DNA of 24,133 nucleotides from positions 1 through 24,133 of the forward strand of contig CAZUCI010000049.1 of the NCBI GenBank assembly GCA_964619485.1, given 5' to 3'. This document shows positions 6,153 through 12,959 of the stretch, piece by piece. The translations under genes and the position numbers were made by a program. Each line of letters opens with the position of its first letter. The first letter of the stretch is position 1. Below the pieces are notes generated by a model. It did no database searches and was not told the DNA's origin. It worked only from the letters and a program-made list of their open reading frames with translations. This DNA is from UBA2882 sp964619485. Its GTDB lineage: Bacteria; Bacillota; Clostridia; Lachnospirales; Lachnospiraceae.

Positions 6153-6350
6153 CATGCAAACTAAAGTGTATACAAAATTTTGCCCGCTTTTTTCAGAAGA
6201 TATTGGGCGTTTTTATTAAGATATGGATTAGAAAGGCTCTAAAAAGCAGGCAAATATAGAATACACTTTAAATTTGCATGCTTTTTAACAGATTTAATTC
6301 TTAAAAAGACATGCAAAAATTTCATTTTACCTTAAATTGCCTGCTTTTAA
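6153..6350. repeat. Left palindromic intergenic element (CATGCAA family)
   Basis: The element contains nested inverted repeats. CATGCAAA (6153-6160) with nearby TAAAGTGTAT is mirrored by ATACACTTTAAATTTGCATG (6261-6280). TTTGCATGCTTTTTAA (6273-6288) pairs with TTAAAAAGACATGCAAA (6301-6317), a 16-bp stem with one bulge and a 12-nt loop. AAAGCAGGCAA (~6243-6253) is mirrored by TTGCCTGCTTT (~6337-6347). The block CATGCAAA-N7-GTATACAAAATTTTGCCCG (6153-6186) recurs at 10919-10952 on the far side of the ABC/two-component module. No coding frame is supported. It looks like a structured, dispersed, non-autonomous repeat (MITE or REP-like) or a paired regulatory RNA region. Confidence 0.6.
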
Positions 6351-6401
6351 ATCCAATATTATATCCTTCTGGAAATAATCCGCCAGTTTCTGCTCTAAAT
6401 C

Positions 6402-6455
6402 GTAAGGTAAATGTAAGGTAGATGAAATCTACCTGTAAGCTGGGTCTATTACAAT
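6402..6455 (+). promoter_or_regulatory. Response-regulator operator and promoter of the ABC transporter
   Basis: Two GTAAGGTA copies (6402-6409 and 6413-6420) repeat with an 11-bp period, which is what OmpR/PhoB-type response regulators bind. A GTAGAT-GAA-ATCTAC hairpin (6418-6432) overlaps the second copy. A candidate -10, TACAAT (6450-6455), has no good -35, as expected for an activated promoter. AGGAAAGAGG (6471-6480) is the ribosome binding site. The linked regulator at 9977-10678 is the obvious binder, by inference. Confidence 0.6.
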
Positions 6456-6488
6456 ACAGGTATCAAATAAAGGAAAGAGGTATTACTT

Positions 6489-7217
6489 ATGAACCAATAT
6501 GCAATTCAAACAACAAACCTTTGTAAAATACATGAAAAAACGTATCGTGTAAAAGACCTGGCTCTACAGGTACCAAATAACTGTGTATATGGATTTCTAG
6601 GACCAAATGGAGCTGGTAAAACAACAACGTTGAAACTAATCCTTGGTCTGATTAAACCAACAAATGGCAGTATCAAAATCTCAGGTACCGAAATGAATGA
6701 GAAAAATCGATTAAGTATTCTCAAGCATACAGGAAGTCTAATCGAAAGTCCCAGCTTCTATGGGCATTTAACAGGTCAGCAAAATTTAGAAATTATTGCA
6801 AAATATAAAAATGCTTCTCCTTCTGATGTGACAGCAGTCTTAAAGCAAATGCGTTTATACGAGCAGAAAGACAAAAAAGTAAAATTTTATTCTTTGGGGA
6901 TGAAGCAGAGACTTGGCATTGGCATGGCTCTGCTTGGAAAACCGGATATTTTATTTTTAGATGAACCAACCAATGGACTTGATCCCGCAGGTATTCAGGA
7001 AATCCGTGAATTTATTAAAGAGCTTCCTGAAAAATATCATATGACCGTTATCGTATCAAGTCATCTTCTCAATGAAATCGAGCAGATGGCAGATTATGTC
7101 GGAATCATAAATCATGGAGAAATGATTTTTCAAGGTCCACTCTCTGACCTGGAAACAACCGGTCAAAACCTGGAAGATATCTTTATCGAACTTACTGGAG
7201 ATGCTGATAGCTTATGA
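6489..7217 (+). CDS. ABC transporter ATPase, BcrA / lantibiotic-immunity type
   Basis: The 242-residue nucleotide-binding subunit energises export or removal of antimicrobial peptides from the membrane. Walker A GPNGAGKTT lies near residue 40, the signature is SLGMKQRLGIG, Walker B is ILFLDEPTNGLDP and the H-loop is IVSSHLL. At the Q-loop the sequence is SLIESPSFYGHLTG, with Glu where most ABC ATPases have Gln. This E-loop is the hallmark reported for LanF-type lantibiotic immunity ATPases and BcrA relatives. The stop codon overlaps the permease start (ATGA), so the two are coupled. The neighbouring kinase/regulator pair and the direct-repeat operator suggest induction by the peptide itself. 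The exact substrate cannot be read from the sequence. Confidence 0.88.
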   Translation: MNQYAIQTTNLCKIHEKTYRVKDLALQVPNNCVYGFLGPNGAGKTTTLKLILGLIKPTNGSIKISGTEMNEKNRLSILKHTGSLIESPSFYGHLTGQQNLEIIAKYKNASPSDVTAVLKQMRLYEQKDKKVKFYSLGMKQRLGIGMALLGKPDILFLDEPTNGLDPAGIQEIREFIKELPEKYHMTVIVSSHLLNEIEQMADYVGIINHGEMIFQGPLSDLETTGQNLEDIFIELTGDADSL

Positions 7218-8758
7218 AAATCAGTCAATTATTTGGATTAGAATTACAAAAAAATAAAACAAGAAAAAATTTCCTGTTTATCTTCGCTTTACTTATCGTA
7301 CAGTTTGCATTTATTGCAAACGGCATGAGTCGAAAGGATTATCATGCAGAAGGATGGCTTATGCAATTCTATAATATGCCACTCTTAAATGCGATATTTC
7401 TTCCCACATTAACCGCTGTTTTGGCCAGTAGAAATATGGATTTAGAGCATAAAGGTTCTTTATGGAAAACATTGTATACCCTGGTCTCACCAGCAAAACT
7501 CTTCTTTGCAAAATTACTCTATGGTATGACTATGCTGTTCTCGATCTGTGTTTTACAATCTGTTCTATTATTTATAAACGGAACGGTTTTTGCTTTTGAT
7601 GGCAATCCGTCTATACAAAATAGTGCACTGTATTTTATTTCTACTTTTAGCATCAGCTTTATCCTGTATTTTATTCATAGTTTATTATCCTTCGTTTTTG
7701 AGAATCAGGTAATCTCTATTTCCATTGGATTAATCGGTAGTTTGGCTGGTATGTTTTTAATGTATATACAGGATGGCATTATACAACGACTGCTGCCATG
7801 GGGATTATATGGTGCATCCATGTTTGCCAGAATGGATTGGAACCCTGACACCCGTGTCATTCATTATTACACTGTTAATCCTTCTGTTTCTGCATTTGTA
7901 TGGATTAGCTTATGGATTATCGCTTTAGTCATAATCAGTGTCGTATGTTTAAAAAAAGCTGACATCGATGGTTTTTCTTTCTCATTACCTTTGAAAAAAG
8001 AAAAAGCAAATTCAATTGCAAAACCTGTTGCATTTAGCTTATTGCCACCTGAATTATTAAAAATCAAAACTTCATATGTGTGGCTGCCACTTTTGATATT
8101 GCCCTGTATTTCAGCACTGATTGGAACCTTTAACTACGTTGCTAATATAGAAATTTTAAAGAACGGCTGGTATGATTTGTGGTCACAGCATACTCTGTTT
8201 TTAGGCTACTTTTTCCTGCCTGCCATGATTGGTGTTGTGTTGAGCTATTTATGGCGATTAGAACATAACGGTACCAATTGGAATCAATTATTTGTTCAGG
8301 CTTCTCCATTCAGAATCATCATGGATAAATTTCTTGTTTCATGGGGCATCGCTGTCATTGGCATTTTCTGGATTATATTTCTATTTCTGCTTTGTGGTAA
8401 ATTGGCAGGTATCTCATCTGCCTTTGCAATTTCCACTCTGGCAGATTGGGTTTTATCCGGTATACTCGGTATGGCAACGGTATGTGCAGCCCAACTGTTT
8501 ATATCATTAGTAATTCGTAATTTTGCAGCACCTGTTGGCATCGGCATCGCTGGTGGTATTGTCGGTTTATTATTTACAGCCCATGGTTATGCTATGTATC
8601 TTCCTTATTCCCTGTTATGTTATGGTATGAGAGCAAATAATCCATTACTGAAAATTAATCACTTAGCTTATATTGGTATGTGCTTATTCTTTATAGTCAT
8701 TTTCTTACTTTTAAGTAGTATCTATCTCAAAAGGTCTGATGTAAAGACACAAGAATAG
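7214..8758 (+). CDS. ABC transporter permease, two fused homologous halves
   Basis: This 514-residue membrane protein has about 12 predicted helices in two sets of six, joined by a charged linker near residues 245-265 (LKKADIDGF, PLKKEKANS). The halves resemble each other: LPTLTAVLASRNMDLEHKGS in the first and LPAMIGVVLSYLWRLEHNGT in the second occupy the same place relative to the helices. Lantibiotic-immunity exporters usually have two separate permeases of about 240-250 residues (the LanE and LanG type), so this is a natural fusion of the two. It would pair with two copies of the upstream ATPase. It ends 4 bp before the end of the convergent kinase gene, with no room for a terminator. Confidence 0.85.
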   Translation: MKISQLFGLELQKNKTRKNFLFIFALLIVQFAFIANGMSRKDYHAEGWLMQFYNMPLLNAIFLPTLTAVLASRNMDLEHKGSLWKTLYTLVSPAKLFFAKLLYGMTMLFSICVLQSVLLFINGTVFAFDGNPSIQNSALYFISTFSISFILYFIHSLLSFVFENQVISISIGLIGSLAGMFLMYIQDGIIQRLLPWGLYGASMFARMDWNPDTRVIHYYTVNPSVSAFVWISLWIIALVIISVVCLKKADIDGFSFSLPLKKEKANSIAKPVAFSLLPPELLKIKTSYVWLPLLILPCISALIGTFNYVANIEILKNGWYDLWSQHTLFLGYFFLPAMIGVVLSYLWRLEHNGTNWNQLFVQASPFRIIMDKFLVSWGIAVIGIFWIIFLFLLCGKLAGISSAFAISTLADWVLSGILGMATVCAAQLFISLVIRNFAAPVGIGIAGGIVGLLFTAHGYAMYLPYSLLCYGMRANNPLLKINHLAYIGMCLFFIVIFLLLSSIYLKRSDVKTQE

Positions 8759-8762
8759 ATTT

Positions 8763-9965
8763 TTACCGCAGCTTCACCTCGCAGGATAATCCCTTTGGAT
8801 TTGCATGATAAAAACGCACCTTCCAATGGTATTGTTCTGCGATATGTTTTACTAATCGAATACCAAGACCATGTTCTGGCAGTGTATCTTCTCCTGGTCT
8901 TTGATTTAGCAGCTTTAATTGTTCCTCTGTTACACCTGTTCCATCATCACTGACAGAAAACAGGCATCTATGCTTCCTCATTAACAAACTTACCCTAATC
9001 ATGCATCCCTTTGGATTATGTCTTACTGCATTCCAGATAATATTTTCGACAAGTCTTCTTACTAAGTCTTTGTCTGCTATCGTAATAAATTTCTCTGCTG
9101 ATTCCGCTATTTCCAAATCAAATTCATAGATATCATTTTCTTCCTGATTCATAACATCACAAACCACATCACGAACAAGTGCTGCAAAATTGATTTCATC
9201 CTTATTCCATTTGCCTAATCCATAGCTCAGCTTATTATCCATATTCAAATTGGCAATCAATGTACGCATGCGAAGCGCATGTTTCTCAATGCTATCTGCC
9301 TTTTCTATGGTATACTCATCCTCTGACTTCTCACGAATGGCAGATGCATTTCCAAGCACTAATGATAACGGAGTTCTGATATCATGAGAAACTCCTGCAA
9401 TCCACTCAGTTCTTTGCATTTCCTTTTTACGTGAGATTTTTCTGGATAAATGGGTTGGTATTGCAATCAAGAGAATGACATTTGATAGCAATAGAATCGG
9501 AAACAAGAAAATATATGTCTCCATTGTATTCATTGCATAACTGATGCCATATTTCCATACTGTTTTTTTGGGCTGCCCCAGTACAAAGATGTTCTGATTC
9601 ACTACCCACGTACTGACAGGATAATCTTTTAGATACCATCTTGAAAAGGATGCGATATCTGCTCTGGAATATGTTGTTGGAATGTCCTTTGGCATTTTAT
9701 ATTCCCAGATTACCTCTCCCTGCTCATCAATCAGTATGGCAAACCCATTACACCAATCTATTCTTTGTTTTCCCTCATCAGAAAGAAAATAGGTTCCATT
9801 TTCTTCTTCCAGCAACTGAGCTATCTTTTCTACATTTACATTGACCAAGCCATTTTTCGTCTTAATATCGACACCAGCTAATATAATCACATCCATAATC
9901 AGTAAAAGGAAAAATACAATAAACATAATCGTTACAAATCGTAATACTCTCGCTACTCTATTCAT
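8763..9965 (-). CDS. Membrane sensor histidine kinase
   Basis: The 400-residue kinase has one helix near the N-terminus (FVTIMFIVFFLLLIMDVIIL), an extracellular sensor region of about 110 residues, and a second helix (about 150-175, IFLFPILLLSNVILLIAI). It then has a HisKA domain with the phosphorylated His in GVSHDIRTPLS (about residue 194 from the chosen start) and a HATPase_c domain (ENIIWNAVRHNP N-box, SDDGTGV G-box). The start is ATG at 9965, because GAGGAGGGGG lies 6 nt upstream. The GTG at 9980, which overlaps the regulator's stop, is part of that same ribosome binding site. It is translated together with the regulator and faces the ABC genes. The long extracellular loop differs from the loop-less BceS kinases, so it may sense the peptide directly. 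Confidence 0.88.
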   Translation of the reverse strand: MNRVARVLRFVTIMFIVFFLLLIMDVIILAGVDIKTKNGLVNVNVEKIAQLLEEENGTYFLSDEGKQRIDWCNGFAILIDEQGEVIWEYKMPKDIPTTYSRADIASFSRWYLKDYPVSTWVVNQNIFVLGQPKKTVWKYGISYAMNTMETYIFLFPILLLSNVILLIAIPTHLSRKISRKKEMQRTEWIAGVSHDIRTPLSLVLGNASAIREKSEDEYTIEKADSIEKHALRMRTLIANLNMDNKLSYGLGKWNKDEINFAALVRDVVCDVMNQEENDIYEFDLEIAESAEKFITIADKDLVRRLVENIIWNAVRHNPKGCMIRVSLLMRKHRCLFSVSDDGTGVTEEQLKLLNQRPGEDTLPEHGLGIRLVKHIAEQYHWKVRFYHANPKGLSCEVKLR

Positions 9966-9976
9966 ATTCCCCCTCC

Positions 9977-10678
9977 TCACTTTTTCAATTTATATCCCAA
10001 CCCTCTGACTGTAATCAGGTATTGTGGATTTGATGGATTATCTTCTAATTTTTCACGTAGTCTGCGGATATGTACCATGAGCGAATTTTCATAGCCAAAG
10101 TTCCCATCAGGCCATAATGTATCCATTAATATATTAATTGAAATAATTTTTCCTCTATTTTCCATAAGTTTTTTTAGCAGTGTAAACTCTTTTGCCGTAA
10201 GCTCTATTTCTTCATCTCCTCTGAAAAGAAGTCCCGCTTCCAAATCAACACGCAAATCGCCAATCATGTTATTTTCGTCTGTTTTCTGAATATTACAGGT
10301 TCTTCTTAATACCGCTTTCATACGTAATAGTAATTCTTCCGGCAGGAAAGGTTTTGTAATATAATCATCTGCACCCAATCCCAATCCTTTAAGCCTGTCT
10401 TTGTCTTCGTCTCTTGCAGACAAGAAAATGACAGGAACAGTACGCTCATCGCCCTGTTCTTGCCAATATTGAAATAATGAAAATCCATCCTGGTCAGGCA
10501 GCATAACATCTAAAATAACCAGTTGGTATTCATTTCTTTTATAATATATTTTAGCATCTGCAGCATTGGTTGCTGTGTCAATGTTTTGATATCCAGCCTT
10601 AGCGAGTAAATCCTTTGTCATCAGTAAAAGTTCTAACTCATCATCTACTAATAGCACTTTACAATCTGATAATTCCAT
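9977..10678 (-). CDS. OmpR/PhoB-family response regulator
   Basis: The 233-residue regulator has a receiver domain with the acidic pocket VDDE (11-14), the phosphoacceptor Asp57 in LVILDVMLPD, Ser87 in IFLSARD and Lys109 in YITKPF. A winged-helix DNA-binding domain of the Trans_reg_C type follows (about 140-233: ELTAKEFTLLKKLMENRGKI, then HIRRLREKLE and VRGLGYKL). It is the first gene of the two-gene operon and has its own promoter and a GGAAG ribosome binding site. It most likely activates the ABC operon at the GTAAGGTA direct repeats. The closest functional parallels are regulators of cationic peptide and lantibiotic resistance in Clostridia, though the orthology is inferred. Confidence 0.9.
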   Translation of the reverse strand: MELSDCKVLLVDDELELLLMTKDLLAKAGYQNIDTATNAADAKIYYKRNEYQLVILDVMLPDQDGFSLFQYWQEQGDERTVPVIFLSARDEDKDRLKGLGLGADDYITKPFLPEELLLRMKAVLRRTCNIQKTDENNMIGDLRVDLEAGLLFRGDEEIELTAKEFTLLKKLMENRGKIISINILMDTLWPDGNFGYENSLMVHIRRLREKLEDNPSNPQYLITVRGLGYKLKK

Positions 10679-10712
10679 ATAAGCTCTTCCTTTTCATAGA
10701 TAAACTGCTATT

Positions 10713-10740
10713 ATTTTATCATATATTTTGACTGACTCAA
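10713..10740 (-). promoter_or_regulatory. Promoter of the two-component operon
   Basis: On the minus strand TTGAGT (10740-10735) and TAAAAT (10718-10713) are 16 bp apart, about 30 bp before the regulator start. Unlike the ABC promoter it has no GTAAGGTA repeats, so the pair may be expressed constitutively. Confidence 0.5.
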
Positions 10741-10788
10741 ACCTGATTTTTACTTATTGAATACCATTGAAATATATAGTCTCTTTCC

Positions 10789-10913
10789 GGAACTCATTCT
10801 TGAAAACTCATTTCTGAAGACTCATTTTCGAAGACTCATTTCTGAAAACTCATTTCTGAAAACTCATTTCCGAAGACTCATTTCTGAAAACTCATTTCTG
10901 AAAACTCATTTCT
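10789..10913. repeat. 14-bp minisatellite, about nine units
   Basis: Eight consecutive 14-bp units fill 10802-10913, preceded by a diverged 13-bp unit at 10789. The consensus is GAAAACTCATTTCT, with variation mainly at the fourth base (A or G) and the last two bases. The array ends exactly where the right palindromic element starts (GAAAACATGCAAA). It is non-coding on both strands as far as I can see and lies upstream of the response-regulator promoter. Copy number is likely variable between strains. Confidence 0.85.
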
Positions 10914-10918
10914 GAAAA

Positions 10919-11110
10919 CATGCAAATATCGTTGTATACAAAATTTTGCCCGTCTTTTTAAGTCTTTTTAAGCCCTTTTTACTCTGTTTTGCTCTCCACA
11001 ACCGCGTTCAGAGCCAAAAACACATGCAATTATGAAAGAAAGTGAATTTTTGCATGTTCTACTACGCCAAAAATACATGCAATTATTGCGAATTCCTATT
11101 TTTTGCATGC
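10919..11110. repeat. Right palindromic intergenic element (CATGCAA family)
   Basis: This element opens with CATGCAAA-N7-GTATACAAAATTTTGCCCG (10919-10952), identical in motif and spacing to the block at 6153-6186. Two more palindromic pairs follow: ACATGCAA (11022) with TTGCATGT (11050-11057), and ACATGCAA (11075) with TTGCATGC (11103-11110). There is no supported gene between the regulator and the MBL hydrolase (10679-11195); the space is filled by a promoter, a minisatellite and this element. Together with the left copy it brackets the ABC and two-component genes. Confidence 0.6.
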
Positions 11111-11195
11111 TTTTCAAATTTTCGTGCATTATAATGCCAATTCAGTCACAAATTATCATCCGCATAACCACGCCTGTTCGCCCCACATAAACCAT

Positions 11196-12020
11196 TTAAT
11201 CATCAAATCCAATTTTCATTCCTGTCTGTACCAGGCAGACTCTGTCACCAAAGTACTGCTTCATCCTTCCGATTGCTGCCTGGCCGGTGCAGTGAACCGG
11301 ATAAATTTTACCTATGTGTTCCTTCTCCAGCTCTTCACATACATGATCTATGTAGCACTCTGACTTGCCGTTCAGATGCATCCCGGCAAAAAGAGCAGCA
11401 ATCTCTTCGCCTGGGAATGTCTCCTTAACAAATCGTACCGCATTGATAATTCCCGCGTGGGAACAGCCCAAAAAAACCTGGAGTCCAGAAACGGCCCTGC
11501 GAATAAGAATCTGCTCATCCTGCATGACATCCTGCTTCAACACTCCATCCGTTTCTATCCAAAGTGTATCAGAGGTCTTTTCGAAGGCGGTCTTATAAGG
11601 GATTTTACTCAACACATACCAGTTAGCTTTTAATTGATACAACCCCTCTGTGAAAACAAGCCTATCTTTTAAAAGCTCCCTTTTCCAGGATATTCCGATA
11701 TATCTGGTTGGTCTGCCATTTCGGTCAAGCCCCAGCTTATTTTCAAAGGCACCTGTGCCTGCATATACTGGTGGCAGATCATATTCAGCCAGAAAGGGCA
11801 GCATTCCACCGGTATGATCATAATGACCATGGCTTAAAATAATACCATCCAGTCCATTTAAATCCTTTCCCATTGCTTTGGCATTGCGAATAAAGACATC
11901 GCTCTGCCCCATGTCAAATAAAAAGCGGCCCTCTTCTGCTTCTAAAAGCAGGCTGAGACCATGCTCAGCCAAAAGGCCACCCTTATAGACTGTATTTTCA
12001 TTCAATACATATCCGTTCAT
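11196..12020 (-). CDS. MBL-fold metallo-hydrolase
   Basis: The 274-residue cytoplasmic protein has a full metallo-beta-lactamase fold. LSHGHYDHTGG supplies the H-x-H-x-D-H metal ligands near residue 65. FLGCSHAGIINAV provides the later His, and IYPVHCTG the last one. The general type is that of MBL proteins related to MJ0301, annotated in archaea as acting in methanopterin synthesis; the true substrate in Clostridia is unknown. The DxGxS strand is present as FDMGQS. Its start ATG has GAGGGG about 10 nt upstream. It is separated by about 37 bp from the J-domain gene and on the same strand, so the two may share a transcript. It is unrelated in subtype to the ComEC-like MBL near the left edge. 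Confidence 0.85.
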   Translation of the reverse strand: MNGYVLNENTVYKGGLLAEHGLSLLLEAEEGRFLFDMGQSDVFIRNAKAMGKDLNGLDGIILSHGHYDHTGGMLPFLAEYDLPPVYAGTGAFENKLGLDRNGRPTRYIGISWKRELLKDRLVFTEGLYQLKANWYVLSKIPYKTAFEKTSDTLWIETDGVLKQDVMQDEQILIRRAVSGLQVFLGCSHAGIINAVRFVKETFPGEEIAALFAGMHLNGKSECYIDHVCEELEKEHIGKIYPVHCTGQAAIGRMKQYFGDRVCLVQTGMKIGFDD

Positions 12021-12057
12021 CTATTCAATTCCCCTCTATCAGAGTTATTCTATCAGC

Positions 12058-12843
12058 TTACATATAGCCGCCCATACCGTTTCCGCCACAGCAGACTCCG
12101 GTTCCTCCGCAGCAAAGATTCAGGAAAATATTGGCCATGCACAGTTTAAAGCAAAGATTACTTCCTCCTGCCACAGGACTTCCATAGCCCATGCCCCGAC
12201 TTGTATACCAGTCTCCGCCGCTCTGTAAATAATGCAGAAACTGTTGATACTCCATATTATCAGGCTCCATATTGAGCGCAACACGGATATGCTCCAGTGC
12301 CACTGCCTGGTTTCCCAGTCCCGCATTGGTTACTGAACTGACATAATAAAATCTGGCACTTTTGTTTTTGACCTGATTTAACACATTCATTGCTTCACGA
12401 TACATTCCATTGGATGCATAGCGATAAGCAGCATTTACATAAATGGTATCTTCATCTTCACCAGACGTATCTCCATAATGGTTTTGACCGTTCTGACCAG
12501 AATAGCCGCCGGAACCTCCAAAACCGTTTCCAAATCCGCCAAATCCGCTTCCGTAACCACCAAATCCGCCTCCGAAGCCTCCAAAACCACTTCCATAACC
12601 GCCGAAACCATTTCCGGTATAGCTGCCCCCAGCATTTCCGGCGCCTCCCGTGGATTTAGAGGGATTCATAATCTGCTGATAAGCCGCCTGAATCTCTTTA
12701 AATTTTTCTTCCGCCTGTTCTTTGTTTGGATTGTTCACATTCGCATCCGGATGATACATACGGCTTAATTTTCTATATGCTTTTTTTATTTCATCATCAG
12801 AAGCATTTCTGCTGACACCAAGAACTACATAAGGATCTCTCAC
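12058..12843 (-). CDS. J-domain / TPR protein with Gly-rich linker and Cys-rich tail
   Basis: The 261-residue protein opens with a J domain (residues 1-60, HPD at 31-33), which in this family stimulates DnaK ATPase. A Gly/Phe/Tyr repeat region follows (about 65-118, units such as GFGGYGS). Next is a TPR-like helical part (about 130-200: YRYASNGMYREAMNVLNQV, then ALEHIRVALNMEP). The last 35 residues form a Cys- and Gly-rich tail (LNLCCGGTGVCCGGNGMGGY), which might bind metal or act as a membrane anchor. It lacks the zinc-finger and C-terminal substrate domains of DnaJ, so it is a specialised co-chaperone. Such genes are often next to DUF5685 genes in Lachnospiraceae; here an MCP gene lies between. 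Start is GTG with GGAAGGAAAG upstream. Confidence 0.85.
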   Translation of the reverse strand: MRDPYVVLGVSRNASDDEIKKAYRKLSRMYHPDANVNNPNKEQAEEKFKEIQAAYQQIMNPSKSTGGAGNAGGSYTGNGFGGYGSGFGGFGGGFGGYGSGFGGFGNGFGGSGGYSGQNGQNHYGDTSGEDEDTIYVNAAYRYASNGMYREAMNVLNQVKNKSARFYYVSSVTNAGLGNQAVALEHIRVALNMEPDNMEYQQFLHYLQSGGDWYTSRGMGYGSPVAGGSNLCFKLCMANIFLNLCCGGTGVCCGGNGMGGYM

Positions 12844-12878
12844 TTTTCTTTCCTTCCATTTTCATCCCGCTGTCAGCA

Positions 12879-12942
12879 AACGCATTCCATTCTACGTAAT
12901 CCTTCAAAGCAACGCATTCCATTCTGCATGTTCCTTCAAAGC
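12879..12942. repeat. 32-bp imperfect tandem duplication
   Basis: Two adjacent 32-bp copies (12879-12910 and 12911-12942) both begin AACGCATTCCATTCT and end CCTTCAAAGC, differing in the middle. They fill the space between the MCP stop and the J-domain start. Function is unknown; no hairpin is evident. Confidence 0.8.
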
Positions 12943-12959
12943 AAGCACCCGTCCCGCAC

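Noticed and set aside
10789..11110. Possible CRISPR array
   Set aside because: Units are 14 bp and directly adjacent without spacers, and the CATGCAA palindromes are irregularly spaced. No cas genes are present.
12435..12659. Long open frames on both strands across the J-protein Gly-rich region
   Set aside because: They are shadows produced by the repetitive Gly/Phe codons of the real gene.
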